From Haliclystus octoradiatus (lineage: Eukaryota > Cnidaria > Staurozoa > Stauromedusae > Haliclystidae): 64,000 nt of DNA. A program made the position numbers and the translations under genes. Below the pieces are notes generated by a model. The model was not told the DNA's origin, made no database searches, and saw nothing but the letters and a program-made list of their open reading frames with translations. The stretch is taken from assembly GCA_916610825.1 (NCBI GenBank), contig OU744451.1, positions 5,297,345 to 5,361,344 on the forward strand. The letters run 5' to 3'. Within the stretch, counting starts at the first letter, position 1. Each line of letters starts with the position of its first letter. Positions 56,801 to 64,000 of this stretch are shown in pieces.

Positions 56801-58382
56801 GTAAATTGTACTGGCATGGCCCTGAATGGCTTGAGTTATCAAAGGAACATTGGCCTTGCTATGTGATTGAAACTATTTTACCAGACGTTGAAATTGAAGC
56901 AAAAACAAAATGTCATACAGTTGTACCATTCGTAGAATCTGAGCATTTATTTAACAATTTTGAGCGTTATGATAAATTGGTTCGTATTATTGGTCATATC
57001 TTGAAATGGAGGAAGATTGTCCCAAGAAATGTTGATGGAAAATTGACTATTGAAGATCTAAATGTGAGTGAATTACATTTACTGCGGTGTGTCCAACAGG
57101 CTCATTTCCCTTCCGAATACAAACTATTGCAAGATGGTAACCAGTTAAATGGCGATTGAGAAATTCTCTTCTTCCAGAGGAGACTAAACATCAGATTATT
57201 TTACCAAGTAATAATATCATCGTTGATAAACTCATTATGATGTATCATCTTAAAGGGCATCATTCACCTATTGAGACTACTTTGTGTAATATTCGCACAA
57301 AATGTTGGATTATACATGGCAGAAGGCAGGTTATCAAGACAATCCATCGATGTCTAATATGTAAACATTCAAGTACATCATCGTTGGAACAGAAAATGGG
57401 AGATTTACCAACACTAAGAGTTCAGCCTGCTCCTGCATTTTCGAAAGTTGGTTTGGACTTTACAGGCCCATGATACATACGAACTGGGACAGTTGTTACT
57501 AAATGTTACATTTGCATATTCACCTGTGCTCTCAGCCGGATGATCCATTTAGAATTAACAAATAATATGGAAACAGAGGAATTTCTTGCTGCCTTTCGTC
57601 GGATGACAAATAGAAGAGGACTTTTATGTGATTTAGTAGTTAGTGATGATGCAAAAACCTTTCAAAAAGCATCACGTGTGGTCAGTAACATGAAATTTGA
57701 AGCAGATCTCTGGAAAAACCTTGATTCCACTTTAATTGAACGATTTTGTTTGAGTCACGGTATTAAATGGGAATTTATTACTGAACGTAGCCCCTTTCGT
57801 GGCGGATTTTGGGAACGGTTAAATCGTTCGTTAAAGACACCTCTGAGAAAGGTTCTTTCAAAGGCTCTATTGAACTATTGTGAAATGTATACTGTTTTAA
57901 CCGATATTGAATCAGCAGTGAATCAGAGGCCATTGACGTGTCAAAGTACCGATTGTAGAGATGTTTTATCAATTACCCCTGCTCATTTGGCTTTGGGACG
58001 ATCGCTTGGGACCCTTCCAGAACATCTTAATAAAGATGTTACTCTTTCAAAGAGATATAAGTATTTGCAGACGTTACTTACTCATTTTTGGAAAAGATGG
58101 TCTGTGGAATACTTACCAAATCTACAACGTCGAAGTAAATGGCAAAAGAAAACGCCGGAGTTGGAAGTCAATGATGTTTGTTTAATTTCAGAGGATAACA
58201 CACGACGCTCTACGTGGCCTATGGGTCGGTTTCAACAAGTAATACGTGGAAATGAGGGTTTAATCAGAACAGTACGACTGCAGACATCAAAGGGGGAACT
58301 GAATCGACCAGTTCAGAAATTGCACCTATTTGAAAAATTCTTACCATCCAATGACTTGAGAGTAACCTCTCAAGGGGGGGAT
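53830..58382 (+). pseudogene. pol: BEL/Pao Gag C-terminus and Pol, copy 2 (interrupted)
   Basis: Same domain order and shared breaks as copy 1 (TAA at 54,112; TAG at 55,603; frameshifts near 56,170, 56,500 and 57,156), plus two private stops, one before the RT and one inside the integrase core after VGLDFTGP. The connection segment 56,219-56,380 differs strongly from copy 1, including Phe to Val and Gly to Arg in a normally conserved FD..G motif (IVDVFRFF for IFDVFGFF). Confidence 0.85.
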
Positions 58383-58854
58383 GATGCTGTGGATCCAACA
58401 ACGGATAACGAGAACATTGTTGATAATTTAAATATAAGTAATTTAATTAAGTAAGTTAACAAGAATTGGACGGAAGTCGTCGCCACCCAAACGATTTGGT
58501 TTCACTGTATAGTTTCTTAGAATCATTTAGAGTTTCTTGGAATTATGTAACTTCCTAATGGATGTGCTCGTATAGCATAGTTTTGTTGACTTTTGTGTTA
58601 AAGATATTTAGAAATGTAGTCGTTTAAGATTCAAATGGTCTTGAATTATTATTGATATATCTGATGATTGGATTTATGTGAAATGAATGACTCTATGGTG
58701 TTTTTGGATTTAGGAGCGTAGCTCACAATATATTATATATACAAATGAATCTATGTCTGCATAATACCGATCTTGTTGAAGAAAAGATTATACTGTCTTG
58801 TCTGTCATAAGATTATTAATCGATCAACAAAATCTTGAATAAATCAGAAACATT

Positions 58855-61800
58855 ATGAATGCGACTGACGACGAAAAATTGAATCGTTTGAATTTTGCAG
58901 TATGTTCAGGCAGAAAGGATATTGTTGAGTTGTTATTGCAAAATGAAGTCGATTACTCTAATAAATCAGTTGCATACCTCAGTAATATTAGCTGCACAAG
59001 CAGGACATGCAGATGTTGTTAAACTCATTTTAAATTTTCTGAAAAAGGATGAAGATATTAAAGCTGTTCTCGATGAAAAAGATGACAATGGAAGAACGTT
59101 GTTTCATGATATAGCAATGAGAGGTTTATCATCTGTTGTGGAAGTAATTATTGATTGTATACACAAAATGCAAGATTCTGAATACACAACTTTTATGATG
59201 AATGTAACTGATAATAAAAAACTCACTCCTTTACATTGGCTGCATGCGATGGTATGAAAGATACTGTTGAGCTACTGTTAAATAATAATGCTGACACTCA
59301 TGCCACAGATATTCAATTGCATACACCAATACGATTTGCTGCAATTGGTGGGCATGCAGATGTTGTAAAACTCATTTTAAATTTTCTGAAAAAGGATGAA
59401 GATTTTAAAGCTGTTCTCGATGAAAAAGATGACAATGGAGTAACACTGCTTCATTATGTAGCACTGAGAGGTTTATCATCTGTTATGGAAATAATTATTA
59501 ATCGTATACACACAATGCAAGATTCTGAATACACATCTTTTGTGATGAATGTAACTGATAATAAAAAGCTTTCTCCCTTACATTTGGCTGCATACCATGG
59601 TATGAAAGATACTGTTGAGCTACTGTTAAATAATAATGCTGACACTCATGCCACAGATATTCAATTGCATACACCAATACGATTAGCTGCAAAAGTTGGG
59701 CATGCAGATGTTGTAAAACTCATTTTAAATTTTCTGAAAAAGAATGAAAATATTAAAGCTGTTCTCGATGCAAAAGATGACAATGGAAGAACACTGCTTC
59801 ATTATGTAGCACTGAGAGGTTTATCATCTGTTATGGAAATGATAATTAATCGTATACACACAATGCAAGATTCTGAATACACATCTTTTGTGATGAATGT
59901 AACTGATAATAAAAAACTTTCTCCCTTACATTTGGCTGCATACCATGGTATGAAAGATACTGTTGAGCTACTGTTAAATAATAATGCTGATATTCATGCC
60001 ACAGATATTAATTTGCGTACACCAATACAAATTGCTGCAAGAAAAGGGCATGCAGATGTTGTAAAACTCATTTTAATTTTTCTGAAAAATGATGAAGATA
60101 TTAAAGCTGTTCTCGATGAAACAGATGCCATTGGAAGAACATTGTTTCATGATGTAGCAATGAGAGGTTTATCATCTGTTGTGGAAGTAATTATTGATTG
60201 TATACACAAAATGCAAGATTCTGAATAGGAAACCTTTATGATGAATTTCACTGATAATAAAAAACATACTCCATTACATTTGGCTGCAAGGAATGGTATG
60301 ATAGATATTGTTGAGCTACTGTTAAATAATAAAGCTGATATTTCTGCTTCAGATGATCACTTGCGTACACCAATACAATTTGCTGCAATAGCAGGGCATG
60401 CAGATGTTTTGCAGCTATTTTTTAAGTTTCTGACAAAAGAAGAAGAAGCAAAAGATGTCATCAATGTTGCTGATTTTCTGGGATGTACAATCCTTCACCT
60501 TGCAGCAATTAAAGAATCTTTGCCTATCATTAATGTGGTGATTGATCGAATAAAGAGGATGGGAGTTCGTAACTATACCACATTAATTATAAATGCGACT
60601 ATGTATGATCAATGTTCCCCATTGCATATTGGGTCGAAGAATGGAAATTTAAAGATTGTGTCTTTTCTAATTGAAAATGGTGCTAGAGTTAACGATGTTA
60701 ACATCAATGGTTGTACACCGTTACATTATGCTGCACATTTTGGGAATTCTGATGTTGTAGTTGAACTATTACAGAGATATTCTGACTATGTACCTGATAA
60801 TGAAAACAATACACCATTAATACATGCTACGATTGGAGGACATTTAGCAATCGTTAAAATACTTATTAAATCTCTATATAATGATGATAAAGTTAAACAC
60901 GATTGTATTATCGAAGACTTAGAGAAAGCAAAAGAGTTAGCAGTGAGAGATAGTCACAAGTTTATTGCAGATGAAGTTATTTATTGGATTGTGAAATTCA
61001 AAACAGAACAAAATGACAATTGCTCCACTGCCACTGCTGTAATGAACAGTAGGTCCGACAAGGTGATGCTAGACATTGCAAACGGTTGGGAGAATGTAAG
61101 ATTACTTGGAAGTGGAAGATTCGAAAATGTAAACCTTGGTCGTACTTGTAATTCAAAATTAGATATTGCAGTTAAAATTATTGATTTAGAGATGCAGAGC
61201 ACATTATTTGAAGAGGAACTGACTTGTTTGTATGCAGCAACTGAATTGCTAAAGTCACTTAATAATAAACGAATTACTAAACTATATGACGTGGAACAGA
61301 GTTCTAAATATCCTTACATCTTTATCGAATACATTGCTGCAGGTTCTATGCAGGATTATGTCAAAGAGAATGGCAGGATATTGTCTGAAATCATAATACC
61401 TAATTATTCTGCGCAGATGCTCGAAGGTATGATGTACTTGCACGACGAAGAGGTTATGCATTGTAATATTAAAAGTGCCAATGTATTGCTAAGTGACGAT
61501 AAACTGAATATTAAATTAACAGATTTTGGAATATTGAAACGAATAAAACATTCTTGTATGAAGGCTACCTCACACTTGTCCAAAGGAACTGTACCTTGGA
61601 TGGCACCAGAAGTAATGTTCCCTGAGTGTGCAAATGAATGTTATGGGTTCTGAGCAGATGCATGGAGTTTTGGTTGCACTGTTTATGAAATGCTAACTGC
61701 AAATGTACCTTGGCATGAACTTGCAGTTGCTCAACTTATGTTTAAACTTGGATTCGGTATCAACACACCAGAGATACAAGATGACATATCAGATTCATTG

Positions 61801-61905
61801 AAAGAATTTATTCAAAACGCTTTGACCTATGATTCAGTGTATCGTCTGTCTGCAGAGGAACTGTCATATCATCCATTTGTAGAGGAGCATATTCAACCAT
61901 TTTGA
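58855..61905 (+). pseudogene. Ankyrin-repeat MAP3K-like kinase, copy 3 (disrupted)
   Basis: Same structure as copy 1: five 348-bp ankyrin blocks, linker, kinase with GSGRFENV, AVKII, HCNIK, DFG, APE. The same frameshifts (near 58,965 and 59,235), TAG (60,226-60,228) and TGA (61,651-61,653) are present. Small differences from copy 1 (for example Lys for Asn near 60,425, Glu for Lys in FLTKEEE) match unit 2 in part, hinting at exchange between units. Confidence 0.85.
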
Positions 61906-64000
61906 AAGGAGAATTCAATAATATAAAAATTTACCATGTCAAAATCAAAATCACATGTTGCAGTTGAAATGATTGGAATCGAAAGTTCAAGTATTTAGTG
62001 GATTTTAATGAAATTATGTAAATTATCTTTTCATCTTTTCTTTATCTTATCTTTTTATCTTAAAATGATGAGCATTTCAACCTTATGTTTTTCTGGGAAG
62101 GCAACAGCAAGACTTGCTTTAGCATCGCTGATAAATTAATTGCATTTGGTTAAGATATGAGTTTGTTTTCATTATGTATGCTATATTTGACTTTTTTACT
62201 TTGAGAAGATAAAGTTGCCAAATCTTAATTAATTACAATTAGACTGATGATAGGTGGTTCAAATATTTGTGTTTTTGAATAATGTTAAAATGGCACTCTA
62301 TTGGCTCAAGTTTAGTCTCATGCCTATCCTAAATCAAATCAACAGCTGTAGTATTTGATACTGAAGGATTAATTTGCAAGTAACACACTGAAAGTTTTAA
62401 GAAATAGTCTTTCACTCTAAGTATTTGAAAAATTGCTACTTTTACGTAATCAATATTAACCCTGCAAACAGCCAGTTAGCGTCCATAAACTGTTTTCACA
62501 GGGATTGTATCCTTCTGAATTATGAATTTTGCCTATTTAATGACATACGATTTGTTACACTTGCGCAGCCACAATAATTTTAATGTGGAAACTGTTCAAT
62601 GTCACCCCTACGTTTTTGTAAATACTCTGAATATTTTCTCAACCACAGTTACCAAGAAGTAATGTGGAATTTTATTCAGCGCACAACATATTATTATTAT
62701 TGATTGAATGTAGGCAACTTGATAACGGTAATATCTAATATTGTAGTTAAGTAGGCTACAAGTATAAAAATCCATACTTGATTAGCATTATGTATTAAAT
62801 TATTCTGGTTACATAAATTTAATAACAGTTTTCAGTATATGTTAATATCATTCAGATTAAAATCACTTTGTTGTCATATTTAAAAATTATTTCTTGATAC
62901 ATATCATTAAATTTGCGTTAGGGGTTGAACCACTGTCAATTAATGTCGTTGATTTTATTTCATAAATTTTACTTGGAAATGATGTCCTCAAAACATAGTT
63001 TGCTGAAAGTTCTCCTCTGTAAATAAAAAAACAAAACAAACATGATTAATACTAGCAGTTCCAATCAAACGTTTTTGTTGAGTTCATGAACTGTTCAATA
63101 ACTTCACAAACTGTTCAAGAAACGTCGAATGATTTTGTCATCTTCGGATAAGTGAAATTACCGCTTCTTTGCAGCCTAGCATTGAACCTTATAAATTAAT
63201 TTCTGGTCAAATCCTTGTTAATCAATTTCGGAGTAGTGCAATGTCGGATAAATGCAATAAAAATCGCTGGCAATTTTGATTTGCACTTAAAGCGGATTAC
63301 ACTGTATCATCAAAACTTTTATGTATGTGTGTGGTAATTTATAGTTATATACTCATTCCACCCGCTACAAGCTGTTGGCCAGCTCTTGAACATTCTTTTG
63401 CAAAAAGTAAAAATCAAGAGTTCATATAGAATATTCTTGAACTGTCACATTGTTCAGTTCCATTATGCACTTTTTGATGATTTAGTTCATCAACCATCAC
63501 TTTGTATTGTGATTGGTAATCAACTCGAGAAATTTTACATGAAATCGTCTGTGAAAATGGTGTAGTGACAAGTAATTTGGATGGTATCGCCCTACCGAAG
63601 GCATTCGTACCACTCCTCTATTTCTAGAGGAGTTGCTCTTTTTGCTGAGTGCAATGATTTTAAATACTCTTTAAAGATCTCAGCCAGGACACTGCAGATC
63701 AATTTCAACATATCTCATAGCAGATAGGTCTGGATCGTCAATGCCCAACGATGTGCCGCAGCTACTCACAATGCAATTCAATCTGGACCATTCCATCTTC
63801 CATCCTTAGATGGTACTCTTTTGATGTTTTGATAAACTCAAGGCTGGGTTAACCTTGAAGATTGTGATAAACATTTATGGAGGAAACAGAAAATGGAATT
63901 TCTTCTGACAGTGTAAATCAATTAGTGAGAAAAAAACCAAAACGCATTCACCTTTCATACACATTCAAACACCACTCTCTATAGTAATCACTCATATAGC
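61906..64000. other. 3' flank of ankyrin-kinase, unit 3, entering element X LTR
   Basis: Equivalent to 17,268-19,362. The last about 95 bases (from about 63,906) correspond to the distal end of the element X LTR, so a third X/Y composite probably follows beyond the window. No gene is seen. Confidence 0.7.

Larger units (their letters stand above)
52283..58731 (+). mobile_element. BEL/Pao LTR retrotransposon, copy 2 (full length, degenerate)
   Basis: Same insertion site, LTRs (52,283-52,626 and 58,385-58,731) and internal breaks as 7,645-14,093, so it arose by segmental duplication, not a second insertion. Copy-specific changes include TGA at 55,009-55,011 (CCTTGAGC for CCTGGAGC) and TGA at 57,471-57,473 (CCATGATAC for CCATTATAC). 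Confidence 0.93.
44665..64000 (+). repeat. Large duplicated segment, copy B (partner 1-19,362)
   Basis: A direct duplicate of the start of the window. Notable changes from copy A: two minisatellite copies instead of three (offset change 44,660 to 44,638), two additional stops in the BEL pol, and a 162-bp cluster of differences at 56,219-56,380. Confidence 0.95.

Noticed and set aside
1..64000. tRNA or rRNA genes
   Set aside because: No cloverleaf-like or rRNA-like sequence was recognised by eye; a covariance-model search was not possible.

Overview
The window is AT-rich genomic DNA of an invertebrate animal. The evidence is a BEL/Pao LTR retrotransposon (a superfamily known only from metazoans), Ty3-like and LINE retroelements, a gene with a clean GT-AG intron, eukaryotic ankyrin-repeat and MAP3K-like kinase sequence, and many microsatellites. 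I cannot place it more precisely, and no bacterial or plasmid features are seen.

The window is a tandem array of large units. Each unit carries, in order: (i) a two-exon gene for a small secreted cysteine-containing protein; (ii) a short orphan fragment of a protein kinase C-lobe; (iii) about 2.5 kb of non-coding DNA with an inverted-repeat element and microsatellites; (iv) a broken gene of long ankyrin repeats followed by a MAP3K-like kinase domain; (v) about 2 kb of non-coding 3' flank; and (vi) a composite of two Ty3/Gypsy elements (X on minus, Y on plus) joined head to head. Secreted-gene starts lie at 2,950, 23,011 and 47,614. Positions 1-19,362 are almost identical to 44,665-64,000. The window opens inside element Y and closes inside element X, so the array probably continues on both sides.

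Units 1 and 3 carry the same BEL/Pao element at the same site (7,645-14,093; 52,283-58,731) and the same disabling mutations in the ankyrin-kinase gene. Unit 2 has the empty site (near 27,393). Its kinase is instead split by about 7.5 kb (29,697-37,250) holding a 5'-truncated LTR element on minus (Z) and a 5'-truncated LINE on plus. Unit 1 has lost about 3.7 kb of the Y element and following spacer at a junction at 22,599/22,600.

The only intact host coding sequence I can support is the secreted gene, present three times and nearly identical. The ankyrin-kinase is disrupted in every copy. Its kinase domain also lacks the catalytic-loop aspartate (HCN instead of HRD) in every copy that retains the motif, so the ancestor was probably already a pseudokinase. 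The two host genes are physically linked and amplified together; any functional partnership is inference. The most informative molecular-evolution signal is a 162-bp block in the BEL pol (11,581-11,742 versus 56,219-56,380) with about 15 differences inside copies that otherwise differ by only a few bases per several kb, which looks like a gene-conversion tract.
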